A stretch of 64,000 bases of DNA from Nephrocerus scutellatus (Eukaryota; Arthropoda; Insecta; Diptera; Pipunculidae): the NCBI GenBank assembly GCA_947095585.1, contig OX352762.1, positions 113,428,930 to 113,492,929 of the forward strand, written 5' to 3'. Each line of letters opens with the position of its first letter. Within the stretch, counting starts at the first letter, position 1. A program made the translations under genes and the position numbers. The notes beneath the pieces were generated by a model. That model was not told the DNA's origin. It saw only the letters and a program-made list of their open reading frames with translations, and searched no databases. This document shows positions 24,565-37,204 of the stretch, in pieces.

Positions 24565-26750
24565 TCACGTTGTCGTCATCGCGGTAATGCTCGTAGATCT
24601 CATCATTATAGAGTCTCCGGAATCGTCCTTCCTCGCATGCGGGGCCAACAATTCTCCGTTATACTTGAACGCGGCTAAGAGGTCAGAATGTTTTTTGCTG
24701 AGCACTCAAGTCTCGCATCCGTATGTAAGTACTGGTATAACCATTGTCTTATATATCAGAAGCTTGGTTGTTATAGTAAAGTTACTGAATTTGAAGATTC
24801 TCGACAGCCTTTGTTGGATTTACGCAACCGTGCGAGTATTTCTGGTTCCATACTGTTATCGGCTGCTACAGTCGACCCACTACTTCAAATCAAATCGCAG
24901 ACGTGACCACCATGTATTTTGCTTAGCTCTCATTTATGTGCAGCCGCAGATTTCGTGCCGCCTGCTCGATCTGAATGAAAGCTTTCTGTACAGCTCTTCG
25001 GTTTCTACCAAAAATGTCAAACAATTCTGCGTAAGCTAGTATCTGAATTGACTTATAGAGGATTGTTCCTCTCACCGTTACGTCAGACTCTCGGATCACT
25101 TTCTCCAACGCCAGGTTGAAGAGGACGCAAGCCAGTCCATCCCCCTGTCTGAGACCGTTATAGATGTTGAATGGGCTTGATAGTGATCCGGATATTTTTA
25201 CTTGGCTTTACATTGGTCATGGTCAATCTACATAGTATTGTCCGTATATTTGGAATGCCGAGTTCTCTCATGGCTTTATAAAGTTCTAATCTGGCTATCC
25301 TATCATAGGCGGCTTTAAAGTCTATAAATAGATGGTGTAGTGAGTTTTGAAACTATAGACATTTTTCAATCACCTGGTGTAAATCTGATAAGTTGTTGAT
25401 TTGCATGGGATGAAGCCAGACTGGTATGGACCAATGATGACTTTAGCGGATCGGGTTATCCTGTCCTGAAGGATAGAGGAGAAAATCGTATACGCGGTAC
25501 TATAAAACGTTAGACCACGATAATTGCTGTACGTTGTTATATCTCCTTTCTTATATATGGGGCACAGAATGCCTCTGCGCCAGTCTTCTGGCATCGCTTC
25601 TTCCTCCCATACTTGCACTATTAACTCATGAATTGCTTGGTGGATTGCAGGGCCACCTGTTTTAATAGGCTCCATCAGATCCCGGGGCCTCATTATTTTT
25701 GAGCCGACTTATCGCTTTGCTAACTTCGTCTATGCTTGGTGTGGTCTTCGCTTTTTGGTGGAGTCTACAATTCCTCAGTAATCTGGCCATTAAGCAACTC
25801 ATGAAAGTGCTTTTCCCATCGCTCTTAGATGCCGTATGCCGTATGGTTGCAGTATGTGCAACGCGGTGTATAATATTGCGACATATTGCGAACTCTTCGG
25901 TAGAACTTTCGCGACTGGTGCTGTCCTCGCTCTCTGTACCGTTCTAGTTCACGGACGTGATTCTTCTCCCAGGCTGCTTTCTTTCGCTGGTGAACTGTTT
26001 TTTCATATCTTATGAGCCCTTTATAGTTATCTTCGCGTGCACGCGTTAATTGCTCGGTACATAATTTCAGTAGCTAGCTTACATTCGTCATCGAACCAGT
26101 CATTCCGATCTCTACGAATGCATTTATGGCAAGTCCTATCGCTTGACCGTAGTTGTTTCTGGTCTCTTCTTTTTCGAAGGGCAGCCATGTTGACTCGAAT
26201 CTCTTTCGCAGATGCTGGCTTTCTTGATGATCAAATCTCCGCTCGGAGCATTACACCAACAAGATTGTGGTCAGAGTCGACGTTGGCATCTCGGTACGTT
26301 CGTACCGTCATCATGTTCGTTCGTTTATGTCATCTTCTGTTTTTTGTAAGACACCCTTTCCCGTCCAACGCATTTCCTGAATTGCTTTTATGTCTGCATT
26401 ATATTTGGCCAGGGTATCGGCTAGCTGCTGCGCAGCATGAGCTCTATACACTGAGCGTACGTTCCATGAGAAAATTCTTAAATCGGTTAGCTGTTTTCGT
26501 TGCCGTGGCCGTCGTCGTTTATCAGTCTACATCCGAGGCTGATTTGGTGTAACATAATATGATTTTTTCACGGACGAGGTTATTGACATCGCGCCAACCT
26601 TTCTTTGAAGGGACTAGCCCGATAATTTCGCTTTTCGTGTAATGGAGGAAAATTACCAGTGGCCACTATGTGGAGGTTTGATCGCACTTTCACTAGTCAG
26701 CGATAGTTGCGACCACATGCATTTCTGAAGCATTCTGTGTTATTCGCCCT
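24565..26750 (-). pseudogene. Family C LINE, long broken copy
   Basis: Read on the - strand: possible 5' leader (26750-26560); endonuclease start with IFSWNVRSVYRAHAAQQLAD (about 26480-26420) and IKAIQEMRWTGKG (about 26370); RT N-terminal part in the open frame 25370-25693 (EEEAMPEDWRRGILCPIYKK, YSNYRGLTFYSTAYTIFSSI, GPYQSGFIPCKSTTYQI); further RT and a C-terminal segment down to 24565. Stops and missing segments make it dead. RTE-like by these motifs, but the clade is tentative. Confidence 0.8.
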
Positions 26751-28689
26751 ACTCTGCTGATGGCTAACCGACAACTTTAGCCACTATTCTGGACACACTT
26801 TTTATCAGATTTCGAGAAAAGTCAAACAATTACGAAACTTGTTCTGTATTTCGAATGCTGAAAATTTTTCCACCACGAATTTGTTTGAATATCGTGTATA
26901 AAAGTAACGAGTATTTTCCATTTTTAACATATCGTGCCACAAAAACCATGAAAATAAAAACGCCATACGAACTATTCTGGCTGAGGAAGTGGAAGTGGAC
27001 GGAGCTTTTTCCATTTAAATACTCGTAATATCGTCGACAGCACCCACATTCAGCATGTTTCTACTACAATAACATCGGCGTTATCATGACTTTAACATTT
27101 TGCAGGACATTGGAAAATCGAGAACGAGAACCAAAAACAGAAGCAAGGATTACGAAGAAAGGAAGAAAATGAATTTATGGGCACAAAGTTGTGCACAGCA
27201 TCAGTAATGGGATAGTCGACTGACCGTTCGGTTGGGTTCCTTGTCATTACTGCATTGCATTAATTCTGCAATGCAACTACAACACGCAATATCGTCTGTG
27301 TCCCTGTCGGTCCTTGTCCGTTGCCGGACTGATGATGTACAACATGTGTATCGAATTAGGTCATAAGGACAATGTTATGTCCCTATGTAGGTAAGCATAT
27401 GCGCTCATTTATTCGTTCGCCTTGGAATTTCATCCACCACAATACTTGCAAGAGTGCGGTCATCTTATAAGGCTTGGACGATTGAGAAAGGACATCGATA
27501 TGTGTCTGTCGTCATCGTCACCTTCATAGGTTGCCCAACTAAGCTGTGTGCAATAAGGCTTAAGGTTACCATTCCACATACATGATGGTAAGCAAAAGGC
27601 TCTACTAACCGATGCTATTGAACAATCGACCGGCACGACACCAAATTCCTCACAAATACTTCTTAACATAATACATTGATGCAATCTATATTCAGACATT
27701 CTACGGTACAGGTTGATGGTCCAGGATTAGTAGTACAGATTTTTTTTCTGACGAATTGTGTGTCGTCTTAGTTGTTGGAAAAGTCTATGGATACAAGGAC
27801 AGAAGGTGTATTTCGAGATAATATAAAGATTAAATATATACCGTATACCGAGTCACCCTTATAAAATATTTACATTTGTGGCCATAACGGAAAGATTTTA
27901 TCTACAATGAATGGACGTACGGAGGAATGAGCTCAGCTGGTTCAATGTGACACATTCATGTCTGTGGAGTTTTTCATGTTAGTCTGGTTTTGTGTCTCAG
28001 CAGCTCTTTTACCTAACAGATTGTTTAAGGAGAACTGACCCGATTTTTACTACAAAAGAGCAAAATTCGTATTATGAAAATTACAGGGTAGGTAAGACAA
28101 AAAATTAAAACCAGAGACAAATTTTCGACGAATTATTTGATGGCAGGAAAAATTTCGAATTGAGTTCAGGAATGCAGCTTAGGTATTGGAATTCATGTCA
28201 GCCTTAGGTGGATATAAATTTAAACGTACATTTGTTGTTAGACATATAATAAAATATTTGGTTTTTCTTGTGGGACTTTGGGAATCTGCCAATCGTCGTC
28301 TTACCTGCTGCTGAAGAAGAAACTTTCTGTATGATTCTGTGTGAAATATATATTCCTTAATTTTTAATAGTACAAGGAACACAATCAGTGTGTCTTATTT
28401 TTCAATTACTGTTAATCGTCATTGTCTGAATAGTGTTTAAAGATTATTTCCTTAGCATCATGGCATTGTGCCAGGTGAGCAAACAACCACCTTCATTTTC
28501 TTTGTTCGTAATCAATTGAAGCATCCAGTAATCCTATTGCTTTAGCTGTCGTTTCTCTATGGAGTCTCTGGCAGCTTATTGGCTGTTGTTTTAGGTCTTA
28601 AAAAACTCATATAATTTTTCTTCTGTAATTGAAAGGCGACTGTAAAAACGAAAATATAAAATTTGCGACTGCAAGCGCGAATATAAGTA
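26751..28689. other. dpr12 intron, unannotated part
   Basis: No recognisable element beyond the uncertain frame at 27460-27699. Confidence 0.5.
27460..27699 (-). other. Unrecognised 79-codon open frame
   Basis: The - strand frame carries several cysteines (LRSICEEFGVVPVDCSIA, FCLPSCMWNG) and a DDDD run. No family is recognised, and no promoter or splice context was identified. It may be a fragment of an unknown mobile element or chance. Confidence 0.15.
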
Positions 28690-29130
28690 AGATTCCAAAT
28701 TGATCCCTGGTCATCAGTGAATCGCGGGCAACGAATCAGCAGATGAACTAGAGTCTACGCTTATAGGACTTGAATCCTACTGTGATGTCAACAACGAAAT
28801 CATTATCTAGACAAGGATGGCATCAGAAAGCTGGTGTGCTTTCTCACATGTTACTGTGCTTGCGACTCCACCTTAGAAATTTAATCTAGGCTCAGATACA
28901 GAATGTAAGTTCTGGTCGGAGAATGACAAATCATCCGAGCACATTCTCTGTGAATGCCCAGCATTACATTGTTTAAGGAGGAAAGAAGTATGTTCGGCAG
29001 CAGAGTTGAGGAACTCTGCTACAAGGGACGTACTATCCTCCATTAGGGAGATGGTACTCCTCTAAGAATAGTCACACCCTTCTGATACAAGAGATTTTTC
29101 CAGGTCGCAGTGTCAACCATTTGGGCAAGG
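28690..29130 (+). pseudogene. Family B LINE fragment: RNase H end and C-terminus
   Basis: Contains the RNase H end (LVPGHQ, then AGNESADEL after an in-frame stop) and a Cys/His C-terminal segment (SSEHILCECPALHCLRRKE at about 28935-28995). Many disruptions. Confidence 0.7.
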
Positions 29131-29369
29131 GTCTTTCTTAAGAAAAATGGGTGTGTGGACTTGTCTACGCGCGTTAGAAATTCTACTTATTTGGCGTGAA
29201 AGGTTAATATGCACGCTAAAGATTCATATGCATAGAATGATAAGACGAGTAAAGGGGGATATTAAATCGGATCGATGGAATGTTATCGCACGACTAGAAA
29301 TAAAGACGAGTTCGCACGCAGGTGATTCAGTGTTTTCATCCCTTCATTAACATTCACGACGTTGTTCTC

Positions 29370-31085
29370 AACTGTTCTATGGACATTGATCACCATTGAT
29401 CTTCGATCGGAATTCTTTGAATCTTGCCTAAGTATTCGCGTTACAACTTTGTATCGAAGAGTTTTCTCTCTAGCTGTTTGCTGCAGTTCTCTTCTTGCAG
29501 CACATTTCGCACAAGTTCGCCACCAGTTACCTTATTCAGTGTCCCTTTAATTCCCAAATGTTTTCCTGGTGTTCCACTGTGTGTTTTGTGAAGAACTTTG
29601 TTCACCAAATTCGTTGGTAACACTACCTTTGATTTGTTACACCGACCATCTTATCAGTAGTCCATCTTTGAATTTCAATAACTCATGACATCCCAATAAT
29701 AATCTCTACTGGACTTGCTGTTGCAATTTCGTGCCAGTACGGTCATTCTCCTTGCTCCATCCATCGAAGTACTAAAGCAAATTTATCATCCTGCTCTTGT
29801 TCTTTCCTTAGCTACTCTCTTGTCAAATCATCTTTCATCTGCTGGATCGTTATTCGTGAAACAACTGAACATTTTTCGATTCCGGTCTTCTTCTTTGTTT
29901 GTACTCTGGGACACAATACTTCCTGAATGATCCACCATTGTGATTGCCGGTCATGCTGAGCGGAGCTTCCACATTACGCCATCTCAGTACTTGCTTTCTC
30001 CAATCAAGTGACATCTGGTGCGCCATCATAAAGTCCAGAACCAACATGCATTCATCTTCCACTCGGGCAACAATAAACCGATGTCGAAACCTTAATCCTT
30101 CAACTCTACTGTAAGGAAACGTTCACCCTTAACTGCTGCAGCTTCTCCTGTAGCAGTCCTCAACTTGTAGTGATGCACTCGGTTTACTTTCTCTCCAGAC
30201 ACTATTTCAAGACTTATAATTGAGCTGAAAGCTCCTGTGTCTAGAATAAAATCGCAAGGTCTTCTCTTCAATACGCCATTGACAACCAGAGTGTTGCAAT
30301 CCTTTCCAAGATTTGTACTGCGTACTGTGACCCTGGGATATTCCCTTGTCTTCTTCAGCCTTTGCCATACAAAGCTGGTACAAGACGATCACTTCACCTT
30401 ATTCAAATGTTGTGCATCTATCTGCCGTAATCTTTCCAGATTATTGACACCCTTCACAGACTGTTTCATCATATTTCCAGTGCTCACTTCCTTGCAATTC
30501 CGAATGAAATGTCCAGGTTTCTGATGACATCTAAAGCATTTTGAACGGGAACAAGATTTTGAATTCTTATCGTTCTGGAAGCGTCCCATCTTTGATTTTC
30601 TGATCTTTTCATCAATTTATTTGTTAAGCTCCTAACTTTGCTGATAAATTTCTTTCTTAAGGTCTTTTGTATGCTGGCTAAATTCCTGCTTCAGTTCCTG
30701 GCTTTGTTTCTACGATTGTTGAATTTGCTGTTCAAACTTAACGGTCAATTTGGAATTTAACTGTTGATTTTGCTGTTCCAGTATTTGGCTTTGCTGTTCC
30801 AACTTGTCGCTAATTTAAAAATTTAATTCCTGCTTCATCTCTTTGTTCAGTTGCTGCGATTGTTTACTTTGCTGCTGCGTTGGAGAATTCAAATCGTTTC
30901 TTAACTCTTCACTTTGTCGCTGCATTTGTTGCATTAAACATCGCATCCACGTTGGGTGCTTCCTTAACTTCCAATGTAGCCGATTTTCGCTCCACTAACT
31001 CCGTCTCGATTGAAAACACTTCACCAGCCTGCTGCTCTTCCGCTTTAACAACTTGTTGCAATCCTTTGAATAGGTCCGAGTAGCT
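29370..31085 (-). pseudogene. Ty3-type LTR retrotransposon relic (gag, protease, integrase piece)
   Basis: On the - strand: a Gln-rich Gag region (about 31080-30600), a zinc knuckle CFRCHQKPGHFIRNC (30530-30490; one residue longer than the usual CX2CX4HX4C), a protease end LDFMMAHQMSLDWRKQVLRW (about 30035-29975) and an integrase zinc-module piece VLHKTHSGTPGKHLGIKGTL (about 29600-29540). Reverse transcriptase and the rest of integrase are missing between or after these. Not related in sequence to the tandem element at 37906. Confidence 0.7.
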
Positions 31086-33249
31086 TATTATCCTTGTTAT
31101 ACATTTTACAACTTTTTGAAAAAAATAAACTTAGACGGAATTAAAAAGGAATTACTAAGCAGGCGTTTTTGTGTGTATCGATACCATGGTTTTGTAATAT
31201 TGTGAAGAAGAAAATACTCACGGGATAGCATAAAAACCTCAATTTCGTCTAAAGTTTACATGGCCGTTTTTTGTCAGTGCACCTTGAATGAGAATTTCCT
31301 TCACAAATAGGCACACAATTTAATAACAATCATATAATTACTTGTAAGAATATTTTGACAATTTAATTCAATTTTGCGACAAATAATTTCGTTCAAAAAG
31401 TTATGCACGTTATCTTTTACGTGTTTGAGTTACTGCATGAATATGTACTATGAAACCATTCCAACTAGAAGCAGCAGTTACTTGATCATCTCTTCTGGCT
31501 CCCGAAAAACGATCTTCACCGATCCCCAATGAAATTATAACTGAAGCTCTAACTTCAGGAGGTCGAGCGTTGTTCATTTTTGAGAAGATGTTGACTGAAA
31601 AGTCGCTCTACCTGTCCAACGGCAACCGACCACAGAAGCTCTACTAATATGTAGATAATTACAGTTTAACTTTCAAAAACACAAAAATTATACGAGCATT
31701 AAAGTGCAGCTTACCTATAAAACAGGCGTAAAATCCAATTACAAAAAATAGTTCTCAGTTTCATGTAAAATAGCAGCCCATAACTAACTACCAACTCAAT
31801 CTGCACATTCACGAACCTAAACCTTTCCAACTGTCGACCTTCTAGCCGGATAGTTACTACACGTACATTTACGAGAGGATAACGAGAAAGTAATTTTCGT
31901 GTTACATCATTTTAATTATATTAAAATAATGGCCCACAGTAACAAAATAACCAATGCCGCGTTCCACGAGATTCGACGTTCCATGCAAGATAAGGGTGCT
32001 CACATATTTGTGTTATACAGGAGGTGGTGTCACGATTTAAAATGTCAAGTATACACTACTAGTTGACACATTCGAGAATTCAATTAAAAATCATTAAATT
32101 TAACATCTCACACTTACGTATTATACTCGTAGTGAGTTGTTAACACAGCGGTCTTTTATTCATTTAGTTAGACGCTAGTAGTTCATTATAAAACGCACGC
32201 TCACTCCCACGTAATTATAATAACCCAGAGCTCAATAACCATTCGCAGCTATGGAACTTTCATTCGTATGTATAACACGTAATAAACTATGTATGTAGTT
32301 GTAGTTACGTTAACGAGGTTGTTTACAAGGTAATGTAACGGTGCGTGTATTAAACTTGAAAAATAGAGCAAATTTCTGAGTAATAATGAAATTTTTCATT
32401 GGATTTGATTATATTAGGTTTCTGCTTGAGGTTTTCCCGCTTGTAACGTTGCTGTCGCTTCAGATTTCTTAGCCGCCGATCCCATATAGGATCAGCCGAA
32501 AGCAGTAGATCTCTCTATGTTCACTCTCTACTGAATGGAAAACTGGGCCCTGCAAGAGTTCAAGCTTCAGGTTGGAGGAACATGAAGCTCGCCAAAGTAC
32601 TGAAGTTTGAAAGGTCACTAGCCTACCAGGAGAAAGTTTGCCGGCCAGAGTCTTGAAATCAAGAAGGGGATGTTAAAATGTCACGCCAGAAAAATAGGGC
32701 TCCCCGATTGCCGCGCCGACCAACGTTTGTTGTCTAGTATTCCGCTGCCAAAAGTCCAAAGGTCCAAAGTTGACTTTGCGCTAGGTTTTGCTATTGTCCC
32801 TGCTCCCTTTTATTAATTAATTTACATGTAGTCTCCTGTTTCCCGCCTGCGATTGTTTACTTCATTTCTTACCACTGCTGTCGTTGATGCTGCCGATGTG
32901 AACCGTGTCATTACTGACAAGAAAAAGAGAACAAGTCTTTCCAAGCGTTTCCCCTTTTATCTGTTTGTCTCTTGTTGGACTTTGTAGCTTGTCCCCTTCG
33001 CTTAGCACTCTCATATTGTTGTTGTTTCCACTTCAGTTGTGCATCGGTGAAATTTTCCATTCCACATTTTTCCACCTCCATACTACGCTTGTGAGCACGC
33101 TGCATTGGCTGTTGCTAAGCGGGGTTTTGCATCAATGCGTTCGCTATTGCCATGCTGGATTTTACTTCTACGTGTGCACAGTAAGTGTAAGACAAAAAGT
33201 GACGCTCAAATTTTTGTCATTACAAGGTCAGTGTACTTTTTACTAAGCC
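31086..33249. other. dpr12 intron, unannotated part
   Basis: It could hold the degraded LTR of the relic at 29370-31085, but I could not find LTR ends or a primer binding site. Confidence 0.4.
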
Positions 33250-33760
33250 TCATGCCTCGCACCATATGTAAGTGGATGTTATAGTTAGGTTCCTAGACTT
33301 TAAGAGTCTTGGCAGACCAAAGTATTTATTGGCTTCAAGCAACTCTAAATATATTTCAGTTTCCATACTGTTATCTGCTGCCAAAATTGACCCCAGATAG
33401 TTAAAGGATTGCACTATTTCTAACTCGGGCTACTATCTTTACTGAGGAATTAATCATGGATCATCTGCTCGCAGATATGGCCAACCATGTAACTTGTTTT
33501 GCTGTCATTTATATGCAGCTCCAGATTTCGTGCCGCTCCCTCTATCTAGATGTAAGTTTCTTGTAAAGATTTTTGGTTTCTACCAATTATGGCAATATTA
33601 GCAACATAAGCCAGTATCTGAACGGACTTGAAGAGGAGTGTTCCTCTCGACGATAAATCAGAGTTTCAGATCAATTTCCCCTACGCCAGGTTAAAAGGGA
33701 CGCAGGACAGTCTATTTTGGAGTCTGCACTTAAATGAAAACCAAACAATGTATATGTTAG
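33250..33760 (-). pseudogene. Family C LINE fragment
   Basis: Nucleotide similarity to 24740-25140 on the same strand (for example TTTCCATACTGTTATCTGCTG, first 20 bases considered, and a shared TATATGCAGC..CAGATTTCGTGCCG region). No useful open frame remains. Confidence 0.65.
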
Positions 33761-34059
33761 TCGCCATTGTAAGCGATATGCTTAAAAAAACTAGGAATAA
33801 GCATTGTTGCTTACAGCCAAAAGCCTAATAAATTAGCAAATACTCTTCAAGTCGAAAAAGCTAACCATAACACCAAAATTGATGGTGGAGAAGACAGCAT
33901 TGTCCACTTGGGAATATGTACTCACATATATATGTGCTAGCATAAATTGATCCTAAAATTGCGAGATAAGCTGGAAGCTTCCTAATTATTCGAGGCAAAA
34001 GACTTACAGGCAAGTCTTCAGAATCAGCTTTGATTTTTCTAAACCAAAAAGTATCCCTT

Positions 34060-34320
34060 AATAAATAATAATATAAATTCTCTAAATGGAGATAGACATG
34101 TGTGCAAGGTTTGAGTAAATGCGGGCTAATTTTTAAAAACAAAATATGAGAGACCACTTGGACCCTTTGGGCCAAATAACTTCCAAATTTTTAGAGAAAG
34201 TGTAGTCATCGGAGATACACATATGTGCAGGAAGTGAATTAAAAATTTATCACGAGATTTGGCCAGCCAGTCAACCACAAATACTCCGACGCGAACATAA
34301 TATAGAGACTCTAATAAAAA
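34060..34320 (+). repeat. Interspersed GGCCAGCCAG family, copy 5
   Basis: Contains GAGATAGACATGTGTGCAAG, GAAAGTGTAGTCATCGGAGA, CACGAGATTTGGCCAGCCAG and an ATATAGAGACTCTAAT end. It precedes SINE copy 3. Confidence 0.75.
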
Positions 34321-34482
34321 GAAGAATAATGTCTTTCCTATAACAAATATATAAAAATGCTGAAAGAACAACCAATAGCACATTTCATACATACTACAAT
34401 TTTATATAATTAGTTTCTGCTTAATTGGAAAATATTAGAGAATACATAAATTATTTTATTTTATGGTCAGTAAAGGGGCAAG

Positions 34483-34782
34483 GTGGGCGCCGTGGCTCAG
34501 TGGTAGTGCACATGGCTGCTGCGCAGGAGGTTCAGGTTCGAATCCCAGCAACACCAACAGTATTTTTCACGGTGTCCTACCTCTCGCGAATGGGTGACAA
34601 ACGTTCCGAGTGTAATTGAATACCTTGTCACGGAAAGCTTCTCAATTCGCCATTCGGATCCGGCCTTAAATTGTAGGTCCCTTCCATTTGTGTCCAAAAA
34701 TTAACATGTGCAGCACAAATGGTCGCGAGAAGTTAGGCCTTGGACCGCAATGGTCTGTCGCGCCAAATATTTTTATTATTAT
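34483..34782 (+). mobile_element. tRNA-derived SINE, copy 3 (best preserved)
   Basis: A 300-bp copy with exact RNA polymerase III boxes: A box TGGCTCAGTGG and B box GGTTCGAATCC. It has a unique body and a TTTATTATTATT tail. A 12-bp target-site duplication TAAAGGGGCAAG lies at 34471-34482 and 34783-34794. It lies about 0.8 kb upstream of the dpr12 exon at 35557, in the same orientation as the gene. Confidence 0.95.
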
Positions 34783-34794
34783 TAAAGGGGCAAG

Positions 34795-35556
34795 AAAGGG
34801 GGCTTAGAACGTTAAAGGATAATCTAGAATATTTTCAAGATATTTACACATATCGATCATATACATTCCAAGTACAAACATACAAGAGGTTCAAATAAAG
34901 TCTTGGAATCTTTCATAAGTTTCATTTTATTGTTTGTGCTGATTCTAAATGTAATTCCTTTTCGATTTAGTCATAAAAACACTGCTAAGCCTTTGGGATA
35001 GTGTAGTTGGAAGGTAAGAGTATATAGCGTTTTCCCTTTTTGCGCGTGCAACAACTTTTTTATGCAAATGTATAGATAAATTCCACACGACTAGTAAAAG
35101 CGAAAGAATTCACTAAGCTCGACGTCTTTGGTAACCTACAAGAGTACTTATCTCCAACATCAAATCCACCTGGAATTATGTGCACTATAATTCATGCAAT
35201 ATGCGTTGTAGTACCTAAATTCATGTGAGTCCTGCAGTGCTCTGTGCATATCCTGTTCCGTTTGTCCTTAGTTGGTGTAGAGACTGTTTGAAACGTCTAT
35301 GCAAAATCTTAATATTTTATTTATTTGAGAGTTCATCCATATTGTGTGCTATGTTGCATCGTGCTTCTCGTTTGATTGCATGTACACGAATGCGTGTTTA
35401 TATCCATCATCCACCATCGATCTAACTGACACTCTCCATAGCATTTCAATTGCAACATTTTGCATCATCTGAGATATTTTATTTGCCTGTTTGTTTTCCC
35501 TCTTATATTGTTTTTTTTTTTGTTTTTCTTTGCATTTTTCCCGGTGTACACGACAG
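34795..35556 (+). other. dpr12 intron, unannotated part, with acceptor region
   Basis: Ends in a T-rich tract (35500-35540) and CGACAG that serve the exon at 35557. Confidence 0.6.
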
Positions 35557-35724
35557 AATCAAATATCTTGGATTCGACGGAGGGATTGGCATATTTTATC
35601 ATCTGGAGCGCAACTGTATACAAATGACGAAAGATTTGCGATACTGCACACGCCGGGATCGAATACGTGGACTCTGCAAATAAAATTCGTGCAAAGAAGG
35701 GATCATGGCATGTATGAATGTCAG
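35557..35724 (+). CDS. dpr12: dpr12-like exon: C to F strands of Ig domain 1
   Basis: A 56-codon phase-0 exon with a CGACAG acceptor ending at 35556 and a consensus GTGAGT donor at 35725. It starts NQISWIRRRDWHIL, giving the core tryptophan of the Ig C strand and the Dpr signature WIRxRDxHIL. It continues with the YTNDERF segment, the WTLQIKFVQRRDHG turn and the F-strand YECQ motif, whose cysteine should form the disulfide with the exon at 18043. Joined in phase with that exon it makes a nearly complete V-type Ig1. The NQISW start and the GAQLYTNDERFAILHTPGSN segment fit Dpr12 better than other Dprs as I recall them. The following exon (rest of Ig1 and Ig2) was not found to 64000, so the downstream intron exceeds 28 kb. 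Confidence 0.92.
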
Positions 35725-36439
35725 GTGAGTGCATATCATCAGTTGATTTCATATCTACTTGTAGTATGCTATTTCGTTTGAGTGATGTACATTCGCACGA
35801 GTATGTGTGGGAGGAGTGCAAGTGTGGTGCACTTCAAATTCAAGTCACTGGTTGACTGACAAAAGACGTTTCATATGTGTGGTCATCAAATATTCATAGT
35901 GAAGATTATTTTCTTAATATTTGAACGAACGAACGAACAAACTACCAAAAGTACAAAGTCAAAAAGTATAAAAGTATGACAATAACATTACCCCTGGATT
36001 TGTTAGTGCTTTATGCAAACAATCGGACAAACGTTTTCAAATCAACATTTCTTCTTTAACTAAAAAAAAATCTTTGATTTTACAATAAATCATCTTCTAA
36101 TTTGTTTTTTGTTGAAACGATACAGGCTACTGCTGGTCGTGACATCTATCTCGGTTCTTCTTCAATACCTATAGCTCATCAGCTGTCCTTTTTTATAACT
36201 CGGGAACTAATCAGTTAATAAAAAGAACTGAGAATTTCCGCCCACGTTACCACCTATTAAAATATTGGTACTAAAAAGGAAAGTACAAAAGTCTTCTTCT
36301 GCTGCTAAGTAGCAAAAATAAGTATATAAATAGCTTTCATAAACGTTATTTTAATATTTAAGCAAATTAACTGTTCAGATAATAATTTCTTACATCGTTT
36401 GTTAACAAAATAGCAAACAATTTTTTTGGCTTGTTCGTA
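35725..36439 (+). other. Start of the next dpr12 intron, unannotated
   Basis: Begins with GTGAGT. AT-rich; no exon for the remainder of Ig1 recognised. Confidence 0.6.
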
Positions 36440-36870
36440 GTAGTACAGTATTTCAGTCTACCATCAACATATCATCACACATCACGCCCACCGGATTCCA
36501 CGGGAGCTTAATTCTCTTCACGACGTCGACATCGCGGTAACGCTGGTAGACCTCATCATTATAGATTTTCCGGAATCGTCCTTCCTCACATACGGGGCCA
36601 AAAATTCTCCGTAAGACTTTTCTCTCGAATGCGGCTAAGAGGTTAGAATGCTTTTGGCTAAGTCTCGGATCCATATGTAAGTACTGGTATGACCATTGTA
36701 TTATATACCAGCAGGTTGGATGTTATTGTTAAATTCCTGGATTTGAATAGTCTTGACAGACTACTGAGGGTTTGTTGGCTATGAGTAACCGTGCGCGTAT
36801 TTCTGGTTCCATGCTGTTATCGGCTGCTACAGTTGACCCGAGATAGTTAAAGGATTACAATTAAAAGAGT
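36440..36870 (-). pseudogene. Family C LINE fragment: C-terminus
   Basis: The - strand frame 36453-36674 reads FERKVLRRIFGPVCEEGRFR, then YNDEVYQRYRDVDVV, the typical end of this LINE type. It matches 24565-24700 at DNA level and extends further 3'. Confidence 0.78.
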
Positions 36871-37204
36871 GGAGCACGAATACTTCAAATTTAATTGAGG
36901 GGCAAATGTTGGCAACCAATCTAATGCGCTACACGCGGCACGCGACACACGTCCTACTCGGAATATAAAAAATTCTATTTTGGACTTACACACTTAAAAA
37001 ATTTCAGCTCTCTAGGTCATGTAGAAGTTGGTTAAAGAAGGTCCTTAAATAAGTCGAAAAAAAGAAAATTTTTTTCAACCCATCACATTCGCGACATTCG
37101 CGATACTTTAAACAAGGTATGGAAGCTATCGAATATCGGTGGGAAACTTGTTCGAACTAAAAGGACACTATGTATAGAAATAATGATATTTTACTCGAAA
37201 TTTT

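Noticed and set aside
24587..25039. 150-codon plus-strand frame
   Set aside because: Antisense to the C-terminal part of the family C LINE; it has no features of its own.
25699..26552. Plus-strand frames of 82 and 171 codons
   Set aside because: Antisense of the family C LINE endonuclease and RT segments on the - strand.
32660..32700. Polypurine-like AAGAAGGGGA followed by TGTTAAAATG, a possible LTR start on the + strand
   Set aside because: No matching second LTR, terminal CA partner or recognisable pol end was found beside it.
34483..34560. Possible real tRNA gene (A and B boxes present)
   Set aside because: The acceptor and anticodon arms do not form a good cloverleaf by eye, and the unit continues into a SINE body with a tail and target-site duplication.
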